64,000 bases of DNA from Lachnospiraceae bacterium AF51-6-b8A (GTDB lineage: Bacteria; Bacillota; Clostridia; Lachnospirales; Lachnospiraceae), in NCBI GenBank assembly GCA_027682585.1, contig JAQCZH010000001.1:496001-560000 (forward strand), given 5' to 3'. This document shows, piece after piece, positions 52,009-61,107 of this stretch. Position 1 is the stretch's first letter; every line of letters begins with the position of its first letter. A program made the position numbers and the translations under genes. The notes under the pieces are model-generated. The model had not been told where the DNA came from. It saw nothing but the letters and a program-made list of their open reading frames with translations, and searched no databases.

Positions 52009-53670
52009 ATGAATACAGACGATGTGATTTGGGTGGTGGGACATAAGAATCCGGATACGGATTCGATATGTTCGGCGATTGCTTATGCCAACTTTAAGAA
52101 TATGACGGCTCATGGGACCTATGTTCCCAAGAAGGCGGGAGAAATCAATGAGGAGACTCGCTATGTCTTAAAGACCTTTCAATTCGAGGAACCGGAAACT
52201 GTATTTGATGTCAGCGCTCAGATCAAGGATTTGGCACTCAAGTACACGCCGGGCGTCAGGGGCAGTTATTCTCTGCGCAAGGCCTGGGAGCAGATGAGAG
52301 AGCTAAATGTGGTTACATTGCCGATTGTCAATGATAGGAATCAGATTGAAGGGGTAATCACCTCTGATGATATCGCAAGATCCTACATGAATGTTTATGA
52401 CAGTGAGACGATGAGCAGTTCCCGTACTTCCTACGCAAATGTGGTAGAGACCCTGGACGGCAAGCTCTGGACTGGTAATGATCACGGTGTCTTTCATAAG
52501 GGCAGGGTCGTGATCGGATCCGGCGACCGGGATAATATGCGGCGGGAGATTGCGGCCAACGATATGGTGATTACGGGAAATGCCTGGGAGCGCCAGGTGA
52601 TTGCCATCAATGAAAATCCATCCTGCCTGATTATCTGCGGAGTGGACAGTGTGGAGGATTCTATTATCGCCATGGCCAAGGAGAGGGAAATCGTGATTAT
52701 TTCCACGACCTATGATACCTTCACAACAGCCCGCCTGATTCATCAGGCCATGCCGATTCGCCAATTTATGACGGCAAGTAAGAATCTGATCTGGTTCGAG
52801 ATGGATGACTATCTGGAGGATGTGACTGACCGCCTCAACAAGATCCGGCACAGAGATTTCCCGATTGTCGATGACCAGATGCATTATGTGGCAATGTTCT
52901 CCCGCCGTATCCTTTTGTCCAAACAAAAGAAAAAGGTGATCCTGGTAGATCATAATGAGAAGAATCAGGCAGTGGACGGCATTGAGGATGCGGACATCCT
53001 GGAGATTATTGATCACCACAGGCTTGGGAGCCTGGAGACGATCAGCCCCATCGTGTTTCGAAATCAGCCTCTGGGCTGTTCCTGCTCCATCATTTACCAG
53101 ATGTACCAGGAAAAGAATATCGAGATACCTAAGAAGATCGCTGGTCTGATGTGTTCGGCCATCCTCTCGGACACACTGATGTTCCGTTCCCCTACCTGCA
53201 CGCCTTATGATGAGGCTGCGGCGAGAGCTCTGGCGCAGATTGCGGATATTGACATTGAAGAGCACGCTATGGCTATGTTTGAGGCGGGAAGCAATTTCAG
53301 GAACAAGTCTACGGAAGAGATCATGTTCACCGATTTTAAGACCTTTGCCGCGGGGGATGTTAACTTTGGCGTCTCCCAGGTATCCAGTGTTTCCGCCAAA
53401 CAGCTGGCCTCAATCAAGGATCAGCTGCTCCAATATATGGAAACTGTTATTGTGGAGAAAAATCTGCATATGGCCTTCGTTATGCTGACCAATATTCTGG
53501 AGCAGAGCACGGAGTTACTCTATGCGGGTACGGACAGCCGGGAGATGGTTCTTGACGCCTATGGAGAAGATCGGATGACAGCGGATTCTGCGATTCTTCC
53601 CGGTGTCGTATCCAGGAAGAAGCAGGTGGTGCCGCAGATAATCGAGGCAATTCACTATCATTCCATGTGA
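52009..53670 (+). CDS. ppaC: Manganese-dependent inorganic pyrophosphatase with CBS and DRTGG domains
   Basis: This family II pyrophosphatase hydrolyses PPi to drive biosynthesis. The 553 residues are arranged as follows: DHH start (VVGHKNPDTDSICSAIAYA), CBS 1 (about 70-125), DRTGG (about 130-240), CBS 2 (about 245-300), the rest of the DHH domain with VDHNE, IIDHHRLG and SDTLMFRSPT, then DHHA2. CBS-containing versions are inhibited by AMP/ADP and activated by ATP or diadenosine polyphosphates, so activity tracks energy charge. The ribosome site GAAGGAG lies seven bases before the ATG. It is a common enzyme of Clostridia. Confidence 0.95.
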   Translation: MNTDDVIWVVGHKNPDTDSICSAIAYANFKNMTAHGTYVPKKAGEINEETRYVLKTFQFEEPETVFDVSAQIKDLALKYTPGVRGSYSLRKAWEQMRELNVVTLPIVNDRNQIEGVITSDDIARSYMNVYDSETMSSSRTSYANVVETLDGKLWTGNDHGVFHKGRVVIGSGDRDNMRREIAANDMVITGNAWERQVIAINENPSCLIICGVDSVEDSIIAMAKEREIVIISTTYDTFTTARLIHQAMPIRQFMTASKNLIWFEMDDYLEDVTDRLNKIRHRDFPIVDDQMHYVAMFSRRILLSKQKKKVILVDHNEKNQAVDGIEDADILEIIDHHRLGSLETISPIVFRNQPLGCSCSIIYQMYQEKNIEIPKKIAGLMCSAILSDTLMFRSPTCTPYDEAAARALAQIADIDIEEHAMAMFEAGSNFRNKSTEEIMFTDFKTFAAGDVNFGVSQVSSVSAKQLASIKDQLLQYMETVIVEKNLHMAFVMLTNILEQSTELLYAGTDSREMVLDAYGEDRMTADSAILPGVVSRKKQVVPQIIEAIHYHSM

Positions 53671-53749
53671 TTTGCGACCGCAGTGATGCAGAGCAGCAGA
53701 CGGGAAGATCGCTGTGCACTGCATGTGTATGATGGGATAGGAGAGAAGA

Positions 53750-54325
53750 ATGAAGAAAGAATCCTGGAAGCCGGGCAATATGCTCTACCCTCTTCCGGTT
53801 GTATTGATCAGCTGCAGAAATGCGGCGGGAGAGGACAATATTCTGACTGTGGCCTGGGCCGGAACCATTAACACAGATCCTCCCATGCTGTCTGTTTCGG
53901 TTCGCCCTTCCAGACACTCCTATGCGATGATTCAAGAGAGCGGTGTCTTTACAGTCAATCTGACAACCCGCGAATTAACCCGCGCTACGGATTTCTGCGG
54001 GGTGACCTCGGGGAGAGAACTGGACAAATTTCAGCGCTGTGATCTTACGAAAGAGGAGGCTGACCTGATCAGTTGTCCCATGATTGCGGAGAGTCCGGTC
54101 AATATTGAGTGCCGGGTTCGCCAGGAGATACCTTTGGGGAGTCACACTATGTTTCTGGCGGATATCCTGCGGATTCATGCTGACAGCAGGTATATGGATG
54201 AGAAGGGAAAGTTTTGTCTGGAGAAGTCAGCTCCGATCGTCTACAGTCACGGAACCTATTATGACCTTGGACAGGAGTTGGGAACTTTTGGCTACTCAGT
54301 GAGAAAGAAGGAGAATAAGCACTGA
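53750..54325 (+). CDS. Flavin reductase family protein (FMN-binding split barrel)
   Basis: The 191-residue flavin-binding protein has PGNMLYPLPVVLISCRNAAG, ILTVAWAGTINTDPPMLSVS and SRHSYAMIQESGVFTVNLTT, the usual FMN-binding pattern of the flavin-reductase-like/flavoredoxin group. In anaerobes these proteins carry electrons via FMN, often for reductive detoxification. AGGAGAGAAGA precedes the ATG at 53750. It lies 79 bases after the pyrophosphatase and 56 before the MATE gene, with no firm operon evidence. Confidence 0.9.
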   Translation: MKKESWKPGNMLYPLPVVLISCRNAAGEDNILTVAWAGTINTDPPMLSVSVRPSRHSYAMIQESGVFTVNLTTRELTRATDFCGVTSGRELDKFQRCDLTKEEADLISCPMIAESPVNIECRVRQEIPLGSHTMFLADILRIHADSRYMDEKGKFCLEKSAPIVYSHGTYYDLGQELGTFGYSVRKKENKH

Positions 54326-54381
54326 AAATATCTGCAACACACACGGTGGCATAGATTCTGCCGAGTGAAGGGGAGCGTGAT

Positions 54382-55725
54382 ATGGCCGAAAAAAGGACAA
54401 TCAGCCTGGCAGATCATTTTGATGACAGGAAGCTTTTGCGCTTTACCAGTCACTCGATCATGGCGATGATTTTCACGTCCATCTATGGCATTGTGGACGG
54501 CTTCTTCGTGTCCAATTATGCCGGAGCAGTTGCTTTTGCTGCTCTGAATCTGGTGATGCCTCTTCTTATGATGATCGCTGCCGTGGGTTTTATGTTTGGA
54601 GCAGGAGGTGTAGCCCTGGTCTCGCTGAAGCTGGGACAAAAAGAAGAAAAGCAGGCCAATGAGATTTTCTCCTTGATCACCTGCACGCTCCTGACGCTGG
54701 GAATACTTCTCTCTCTGACCGGTTATCTTTTTGCCCCGCAGGCAGCAATGCTTCTTGGCGCCTCGGAGGAACTGCTCCCCTATAGCGTTCTCTACGCGAG
54801 GATCAGTATGATCAGCATGACAGCTTTTATGCTGCAGCACTTTTTCCAGAGTTTTCTGATTGCCGCTGAACGGCCGCGAATGGGATTTTGGATCACGGTA
54901 ATTGCAGGTCTGATCAATATGATTCTTGATTACGTCTTTGTGGCCGGGTTTGGGCTTGGGTTGGCGGGAGCTGCCTGGGCGACGGTGATCAGCGAATGGA
55001 TGGGCGGACTGATTCCTCTGGTTTTCTTCCTTCTGCCTGATCGAACTCCGCTGCGATTGGGAAGGATACGCTGGAGGCCCCGGGCTCTGATTAAGACCTG
55101 TACCAACGGTTCCAGTGAGTTCCTGTCCAATGCGGCAGCTTCCCTTGTCGGTATGCTTTACAACAGACAGCTCCTTTTCTATATGGGAACCAATGGAATT
55201 GCGGCCTACGGCGTGATCATGTATGTTAACTTCGTCTTTGCAGGCATTTTCTTCGGCTATGCCATGGGGGTCTCGCCCATCATCAGTTATCAGTACGGGG
55301 CGAAAAATTGGATGGAACTGCGCAATATTTTTCAGCGCAGTCTGGCGCTCCTCATAAAGACAGGTCTGGGTCTGACCCTTCTGGCAGAACTCAGTGCCGG
55401 CCTTCTGGCGGGGATATTTGTCGGTTATGATTCTGATTTATACGCATTGACGGTGCACGGGATGAGCGTCTACGATACGGCCTTTCTCTTTATGGGGTTC
55501 AATGTATTCGGTTCTGCGCTCTTTACAGCTCTGGGGAACGGAAAAGTATCCGCCCTTTTGTCCCTGGTCAGATCTGTTCTTCTGCAAGTCTCTCTCATAT
55601 TGCTTTTGCCGCTGTTTCTGGGAGGAGATTCTCTTTGGATGATTGCGTTTTTTGTTGAGATGGGAGCTCTGGTTTTGACAGGATCTTTTCTAATGCGTTA
55701 TCGAAAGAAATACCGGCTCTATTGA
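54382..55725 (+). CDS. MATE-family multidrug efflux transporter
   Basis: This 447-residue inner-membrane protein has about twelve spans. The N-terminus has FTSHSIMAMIFTSIYGIVDG and the family feature MPLLMMIAAVGFMFGAGG, and the second half opens EFLSNAAASLVGMLYNRQLL. It exports organic cations or drugs in exchange for Na+ or H+. Substrate is not determinable. The 3' end overlaps the convergent DUF4364 gene by seven bases. Confidence 0.92.
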   Translation: MAEKRTISLADHFDDRKLLRFTSHSIMAMIFTSIYGIVDGFFVSNYAGAVAFAALNLVMPLLMMIAAVGFMFGAGGVALVSLKLGQKEEKQANEIFSLITCTLLTLGILLSLTGYLFAPQAAMLLGASEELLPYSVLYARISMISMTAFMLQHFFQSFLIAAERPRMGFWITVIAGLINMILDYVFVAGFGLGLAGAAWATVISEWMGGLIPLVFFLLPDRTPLRLGRIRWRPRALIKTCTNGSSEFLSNAAASLVGMLYNRQLLFYMGTNGIAAYGVIMYVNFVFAGIFFGYAMGVSPIISYQYGAKNWMELRNIFQRSLALLIKTGLGLTLLAELSAGLLAGIFVGYDSDLYALTVHGMSVYDTAFLFMGFNVFGSALFTALGNGKVSALLSLVRSVLLQVSLILLLPLFLGGDSLWMIAFFVEMGALVLTGSFLMRYRKKYRLY

Positions 55726-56234
55726 AGCAGCAGATCTACAATTTGCATGTAGACTTCATTATAGCGGACTTTCCAGTTGTAGCAGAGGGACTCAGCCTGG
55801 TCTTTACCGGTTACATGCAAATCGAGACGGATGATTTCCCGATCTTCCTCTCTGGCAATCAGGCGGACAATATAGCCGCCGCCGACGGATTTGTCATAGT
55901 TGGCAGTCAGAGAGTTTTCCTGGCAGATACGTTTGCCCTGGTCAGACAGGTAAGTTCGGATATCCCTGGTAATGGCTGCGCTGATACGATCCGAGAAGGC
56001 CTCGCGAGTTCTCTCTCCCTCCTCGCTGAGTGTGTAGAGACGAACCGTGGATCTGGGACCCTCGATCAGCATCCGGCTGTCAACAAGTTCGTAGATGACG
56101 GATTGAATGCGAAAGTAGTCCGCGTAGCGGAAGTCCGTGAAGAAGTCCGTGATCTGCGACTTGCTCAGGGGTTCCTGAGCGGAATGAATCAGTTGCAAGA
56201 CCATGATTTTAAAGAGCAGATTCTGTTCAGTCAA
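55719..56234 (-). CDS. DUF4364 family protein (winged-helix-like)
   Basis: This 171-residue protein of a family found mainly in Clostridia has an N-terminal winged-helix-like region (LLFKIMVLQLIHSAQEPLSKSQITDFF, cited by its ends at about residues 5-32) and an alpha/beta C-terminal part. It probably regulates gene expression, but no target is known. The start is a TTG at 56234: GGGAGG lies eight bases ahead. An in-frame ATG at 56258 has no ribosome site and overlaps it. The stop lies seven bases inside the convergent MATE gene. Confidence 0.88.
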   Translation of the reverse strand: MTEQNLLFKIMVLQLIHSAQEPLSKSQITDFFTDFRYADYFRIQSVIYELVDSRMLIEGPRSTVRLYTLSEEGERTREAFSDRISAAITRDIRTYLSDQGKRICQENSLTANYDKSVGGGYIVRLIAREEDREIIRLDLHVTGKDQAESLCYNWKVRYNEVYMQIVDLLLQ

Positions 56235-56302
56235 GATAAAAACCTCCCTGCCGTGCATGACGGCCCTATCTGTTTCCCTGAAGATAATGCGTATCTGTTG
56301 GT

Positions 56303-57199
56303 TCAGACAGAAGACACGGAGCCGATCCGGTCAATTGCATGGTCTTTGACCGCTTTTGCGACCGCCTCTGGAACTCTGGGATCAAATGCCTCCGGCATGA
56401 TGTTGTCTGCGCATAGAAGATCAGAAGGAACCAGATCGGCAAGGGCCGCCGCTGCAGCCAGTTTCATCGCCTCTGCGATAGATCTGGCTTTGGCTTCCAG
56501 GGCACCGCGGAAAATACCAGGGAAGGCAACCACATTATTGATCTGATTGGGGAAATCACTGCGGCCGGTTCCAACGACGGCAGCTCCGGCTGCCTTGGCA
56601 AGATCAGGCATGATCTCCGGGATCGGATTGGCCATGGCGAAGATGACGGCGTCCGCATTCATGGAACGAACCATGTTCTGACTGACGATACCGGGTGCGG
56701 AGACACCAATGAAGAAATCGGCTCCAACCAGGGCGTCGGCCAGACTGCCGTGCGTTTGGTTTAAGTTGGTGACCTGGCAGAGTTCTCTCTGGGCCCAGTT
56801 GAGATTTTCGTCGTCTGGAGCCAGGATTCCCTGGCGGTCACAGAGGGTGATGTCGGTGAAACCATAGGCCAGAAGAAGCTTGGCAATGGCGATACCGGCG
56901 CTCCCGGCTCCATTGATGACAACCCGGACCTCCTCCTTTTTTTTGCCAGTTACGCGAAGGGCGTTGATGGAGGCGGCTAAAAGAACAATGGCGGTTCCGT
57001 GCTGATCGTCGTGGAAGACAGGAATATCCAGCATCTCTTTGAGCCTGCGCTCAATTTCGAAGCAGCGGGGGGCGGCGACGCCGGGAGTGTAGGCGATAGC
57101 CAGATCCTCTCTGGAACTGACTTTAGCCTTAGCTGTGGTTTCGATTTTGCCGCACCAGCTGCGGTGGGCCAAAAGTGATCTGCTGTCCGGACTGTCCAT
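56303..57199 (-). CDS. NAD-type malic enzyme with internal deletion (probably inactive)
   Basis: A malic enzyme would convert malate to pyruvate plus CO2. This copy is 298 residues; the bacterial short form is about 380-410. The N-terminus (VSSREDLAIAYTPGVA) is followed at once by APRCFEIERRLKEMLDIPVFHDDQHGTAIV, which normally lies about 90 residues later. The missing block carries the VTDGTAVLGLGNIGP segment, the lysine motif MEGKA-LFK and the LED metal ligands. The C-terminal Rossmann domain (VVINGAGSAGIAIAKLLL, ANPIPEIMPDLA) is intact. AGGAGG before ATG 57199 is good. The reading frame is preserved, so it may still be expressed, but catalysis is unlikely. Confidence 0.88.
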   Translation of the reverse strand: MDSPDSRSLLAHRSWCGKIETTAKAKVSSREDLAIAYTPGVAAPRCFEIERRLKEMLDIPVFHDDQHGTAIVLLAASINALRVTGKKKEEVRVVINGAGSAGIAIAKLLLAYGFTDITLCDRQGILAPDDENLNWAQRELCQVTNLNQTHGSLADALVGADFFIGVSAPGIVSQNMVRSMNADAVIFAMANPIPEIMPDLAKAAGAAVVGTGRSDFPNQINNVVAFPGIFRGALEAKARSIAEAMKLAAAAALADLVPSDLLCADNIMPEAFDPRVPEAVAKAVKDHAIDRIGSVSSV

Positions 57200-57474
57200 A
57201 GGTGCCTCCTGTTGAAATTAACTGCAGTATCAGGAAAAGGATTCCGTACTTTTCACGCGCGGGATTCTCTTTGTATGAGATTTATGGGAGATTTTCCTGC
57301 ACGTTTTTAGGCACAGGTATATATAAATTTCGAAAATAATGATAGCATATGCGGAATATATAAGATATACTTCTACTATTGGATTCATCACATACAGGTA
57401 CAGGTCCGTTTGGACAATGAAATTCATTTTGGGATCATTTTTGAATCATATATTTATTTTTTGAGGAGTTATGG

Positions 57475-59445
57475 ATGACAACAAGTGCTATGGAAGCCCG
57501 TTACAAGACCCTGAAACTGGTTGATCTGAAAGCGATTGCCAAGAACAGGGGGATCCGGCGCGTTACGAATCGGCGCAAGGCTGATCTGATCGCAGAGATG
57601 GTGGCTTTGGATGCCAGAGAGACTGCAGATGTCGCAGCGGCGGAGCAGCTTTTAAAGACAGGAAAGGCCGCGAAGAGAGCAACGATAAAAGCGGAAACGG
57701 ATACAGAGAATGTTTCGCGGACAGCGGAACTTTCACAGAATCCCGAGACAAAGACTGTGGATAAAGGGGAGCGGAAGGCGGAAAACACAGCTGAGGCGGA
57801 AAAACCGGTCAGGAGAAGAGGAAGACCCAGGAAAAAGCGAGCGGAGGATCCGATTCCTGTTCAGAAGACAGTGCTTGATGAGAGCACAGGGACAAGAGAG
57901 AAGAATACGCCCGACAGGGATTCGGAAGAGATGCCTGAAGGGAAACGTACAAAAAGGAAAGCACCTGTCAGAAAGTCTGAGAATCAGCCGTTGGAGGAAG
58001 CCAGGAAGTTTCAGCATCGCCCCAAGAGTCACCTGGATCTGGGAGTCGAAGAAGAGTCTGCGGATGAGACGGGGCATGGGGGCTATTCCAGATTCTACCG
58101 CAGGCGTAATGAACTGACCTATGATCGGGGGCGCCGCTTCGATCCGGAATCGGCTGATTCACACGGCGGTTTCGAATACGGGGGTGGGCCGCGCACAGAT
58201 CGTCAGGAGATCGATCGAGAGTCGGCGCGGCGTTCTTACAATGAATTTGGCCATAATTACAGATCTCACAGGGAAGAGATCAGCGACGCGGTCTCTCCCC
58301 AGTTGGCTGAGCAGATGTCTGACGCCAGTGAGGCCAATGGCATTTTGGAGATTATGCCCGATGGATACGGCTTTTTGCACACGGATAATTTTCTGACAGG
58401 AGAGGACGACGCTTATGTAGCCCCCTCACAGATTCGCCGTTTCGCCATGAAAACGGGGGATCGGGTCGAGGGCCTTAAGAAGAGAAATAATCCCACAGAT
58501 AAGTTCGCGGCTCTCCTTCGGATTAACAGCATCAACGGCCGCAATCCGGAGGAACTGCGGGGACGACAGGCATTTGAGAACCTGACGCCGATTTTCCCAA
58601 GGGAACGTCTGCGTCTCGAGAGAAAGGGCAGTTCGGTCGCCAGCCGTGTCATTGATTTGATTGCTCCCATTGGCAAAGGGCAGAGAGGGCTGATCGTCTC
58701 TCCGCCCAAGGCCGGCAAAACGACTCTGCTTAAGGAAGTGGCTAAGAGCGTGCAGGAGAATCATCCGGAGATGCATATGATGATCCTGCTGATCGATGAG
58801 CGCCCTGAGGAGGTCACCGATATGAAGGAGACCATCGTCGGAGATAATGTGGAGATCATCTATTCCACATTTGATCAGATGCCTGATCATCACACCAAGG
58901 TCTCTGAAATGGTGATCGAGCGAGCCAAGCGCCTGGTAGAACAGGGGGAGGACGTGATTATTCTTCTGGATTCCATCACCCGATTGGCCCGTGCCTATAA
59001 TCTGACGGTGACCTCTTCCGGCCGCATTCTCTCCGGAGGTCTGGATCCGGCGGCTCTTTATATGCCAAAGCGCTTCTTCGGCGCTGCCCGCAATATGCGG
59101 GAGGGCGGGAGTCTGACGGTTCTGGCGACGGCTCTTGTAGATACCGGCAGCCGCATGGACGATGTGGTTTACGAGGAGTTCAAGGGGACCGGCAATATGG
59201 AACTGATTCTGGACAGAAGGCTGTCTGAACGCCGCATTTTCCCGGCGGTGGATATTGTGGCCAGCGGAACCAGGAGAGAAGATCTTCTGCTGAATGCCGA
59301 CGAGATGGAAGCAGCCCGTATTATGCACCGGGGGATTAACGGCCGCCGGGCAGAAGAGAATACAGAGGATCTGCTCAATATGTTTGCCCATACCAAGGAT
59401 AATAAGGACTTCATCCGACAGCTTCTGCGCCATCCGATTTTTTGA
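57475..59445 (+). CDS. rho: Transcription termination factor Rho with long hydrophilic insertion
   Basis: This hexameric RNA helicase ends untranslated transcripts. Of 656 residues, 1-50 are a Rho_N/SAP-like domain ([20 protein letters not shown]), 55-285 are a highly charged, low-complexity insertion with an AT-hook-like [10 protein letters not shown] at 113-122, and 288-352 are the cold-shock RNA-binding domain ([13 protein letters not shown], cited by its ends). The motor follows with Walker [14 protein letters not shown] (409 onward), [16 protein letters not shown], and [17 protein letters not shown]. coli Rho has 419 residues and no such insertion. GAGGAGTTATGG precedes the ATG. Confidence 0.95.
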   Translation: MTTSAMEARYKTLKLVDLKAIAKNRGIRRVTNRRKADLIAEMVALDARETADVAAAEQLLKTGKAAKRATIKAETDTENVSRTAELSQNPETKTVDKGERKAENTAEAEKPVRRRGRPRKKRAEDPIPVQKTVLDESTGTREKNTPDRDSEEMPEGKRTKRKAPVRKSENQPLEEARKFQHRPKSHLDLGVEEESADETGHGGYSRFYRRRNELTYDRGRRFDPESADSHGGFEYGGGPRTDRQEIDRESARRSYNEFGHNYRSHREEISDAVSPQLAEQMSDASEANGILEIMPDGYGFLHTDNFLTGEDDAYVAPSQIRRFAMKTGDRVEGLKKRNNPTDKFAALLRINSINGRNPEELRGRQAFENLTPIFPRERLRLERKGSSVASRVIDLIAPIGKGQRGLIVSPPKAGKTTLLKEVAKSVQENHPEMHMMILLIDERPEEVTDMKETIVGDNVEIIYSTFDQMPDHHTKVSEMVIERAKRLVEQGEDVIILLDSITRLARAYNLTVTSSGRILSGGLDPAALYMPKRFFGAARNMREGGSLTVLATALVDTGSRMDDVVYEEFKGTGNMELILDRRLSERRIFPAVDIVASGTRREDLLLNADEMEAARIMHRGINGRRAEENTEDLLNMFAHTKDNKDFIRQLLRHPIF

Positions 59446-59542
59446 TCTTCGTATGGGTGCGCAGGTGTTTGGATGATGTTTATGCAGAAAGTTGCAGAAT
59501 CCCGGACAGTCATTTTAAATGGATGGTTATAGGAATATGAAT

Positions 59543-60448
59543 ATGAAGCATAAACAACTTAAGGCACTCGTTATTGGAACAAGCTCCTGGGATACCATTA
59601 TCGATATAGAGGATTTTCCTAAAAAAGCAGGCACCTGCTTTGCCAGTGCCCGCCGTGATGTACTAGGTGGAACGGCTTCCGGGAAAGCTATCAATTTACA
59701 TAGATTGGGTCTTGATGTTACTTTGTTGACCAAACTGGCAAATGATGATGCAGGTCGAAAGATACGGGCCAGCCTAGAATCCGAGGGTATCAACTATCAG
59801 TATATTGAAGATGAGACTTCCACGGAAAGACATACGAATCTGATGAATAGAAATGGGGAAAGAATTAGTATTTATACGGACTATGGTAAATTTGGGCAGG
59901 ATTTTGACATCATTGCCTATGAAAAAAGCATTGAAGAGGCGGATATTATCCTGTTAGATATCTGTGAGTTTGTCAAACATCTATTCCCTATTCTCAAAAA
60001 ACATAAACATAAAATCTGGGTGGATATTCATGATTTTGACGGGATAAATCCCTGGCATCAGGAATTCCTTCCTTTCGCAAATGCCGTTTTTATGAGTTCG
60101 GATGTCCTTAAGACAGAAGAAAAAGTGAAGGAGGTGGTAAGTGCTCTTCTCCGGGATAAACAATTCGTTGTTTGTACGCATGGTAAAAAGGGTGCAGAGT
60201 ATTTTAGCCCGGACGGAAAAGAAATATTTCAGGATATTGTGGAGCAATTTTCTCCCGTTGACAGTAATGGCGCGGGAGACGCTTTTGTCTCAGGTTATCT
60301 TTACGGAGTCAAAAATGGGTTCCCAGTTGAGAAATGTATGAAATACGCTACCCTTGTTTCGGGTTTTACGATTGCCTCGCCTTTCCTGTACAACCAGGAT
60401 CTGTCCGTCGAAAATTTAGAACAAATGTATCAACAGTTTTTTTGCTGA
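59543..60448 (+). CDS. PfkB-family sugar/nucleoside kinase, AT-rich
   Basis: This ribokinase-fold kinase of about 301 residues has an N-terminal VIGTSSWDTIIDIEDFP, GGTASGKAINLHRLGL, and the C-terminal anion-hole motif VDSNGAGDAFVSGYLYG with its catalytic aspartate. The substrate is unknown (ribose, fructose or a nucleoside are all possible). The starts at 59519, 59537 and 59543 are all in frame; 59543 is chosen because AGGA lies eight bases ahead. The DNA is visibly richer in A and T than its neighbours, with many AAA, AAT and ATA codons, which suggests acquisition. It separates rho from rpmE, which are often adjacent. Confidence 0.85.
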   Translation: MKHKQLKALVIGTSSWDTIIDIEDFPKKAGTCFASARRDVLGGTASGKAINLHRLGLDVTLLTKLANDDAGRKIRASLESEGINYQYIEDETSTERHTNLMNRNGERISIYTDYGKFGQDFDIIAYEKSIEEADIILLDICEFVKHLFPILKKHKHKIWVDIHDFDGINPWHQEFLPFANAVFMSSDVLKTEEKVKEVVSALLRDKQFVVCTHGKKGAEYFSPDGKEIFQDIVEQFSPVDSNGAGDAFVSGYLYGVKNGFPVEKCMKYATLVSGFTIASPFLYNQDLSVENLEQMYQQFFC

Positions 60449-60548
60449 TTTGTGAGATCTTGAAGGAAGAGCGTTTGATTACAATCCATTTCGTAATCTG
60501 TGAAAGAAATGAATAAGGATAAGATGCGAAAAGTGATATGGAGATACC

Positions 60549-60577
60549 TTGCAAAAGATGAGAGACCGTGCTAATAT
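60549..60577 (+). promoter_or_regulatory. Promoter of rpmE
   Basis: TTGCAA (60549-60554) and TAATAT (60572-60577) are 17 bases apart, giving a leader of about 90 bases before rpmE. Confidence 0.7.
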
Positions 60578-60676
60578 AAAAAAGCTGTTTATCGGGATGT
60601 AAATAGTATCGTGTATGTCCGCAGGGACGTGAAACAGAGAATCACAGTATCATATCTATTATAGAGAGGTATCAGT

Positions 60677-60880
60677 ATGAGACAGGGTATTCATCCGGAT
60701 TTCTATCAGGCAACAGTAACTTGCAACTGCGGCAACACCTTCGTTACCGGTTCTACCAAGGAGAACATTCACGTCGAGATCTGCTCTAAGTGTCATCCTT
60801 TCTACACCGGCCAGCAGAAGGCGGCTAAGGCTCGCGGACGCATCGACCGCTTTAATAAGAAGTACGGCATTACCGAGTAA
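60677..60880 (+). CDS. rpmE: 50S ribosomal protein L31 (zinc-binding form)
   Basis: The 67-residue protein of the large subunit opens [19 protein letters not shown] and contains C-x-C and C-x2-C (CNC and CSKC), the zinc-binding form that can be lost under zinc limitation. The C-terminus is basic with [25 protein letters not shown] precedes the ATG. A leader of about 90 bases from the promoter at 60549 could hold an autoregulatory site, but I see no clear structure. Confidence 0.96.
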   Translation: MRQGIHPDFYQATVTCNCGNTFVTGSTKENIHVEICSKCHPFYTGQQKAAKARGRIDRFNKKYGITE

Positions 60881-60899
60881 AACGATATCATATCGCAAG

Positions 60900-60970
60900 A
60901 GAGACTGTGACAATAGAAAGACGACCAGCAATCACGGTTGTTCTTTTCTATGGCTCACAGTCTCTTTTCT
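60900..60970 (+). terminator. Terminator of rpmE
   Basis: AGAGACTGTGA pairs with TCACAGTCTCT as the base of a long stem, with ATAGAAAG and CTTTTCTAT pairing above it. A T-rich run (TTTTCTTTATAT) follows. Confidence 0.85.
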
Positions 60971-61107
60971 TTATATCCAAGGTTACTGCGTAAAATGCGT
61001 TCTCTGTAAAATCTTCTGCCCTTCGCCGGGATATAACTTGATGACAGGGATCTGCAAATTGCAAATCGATATGTGACAGACAAATAAGAGAATATAAAGG
61101 GTGATTT

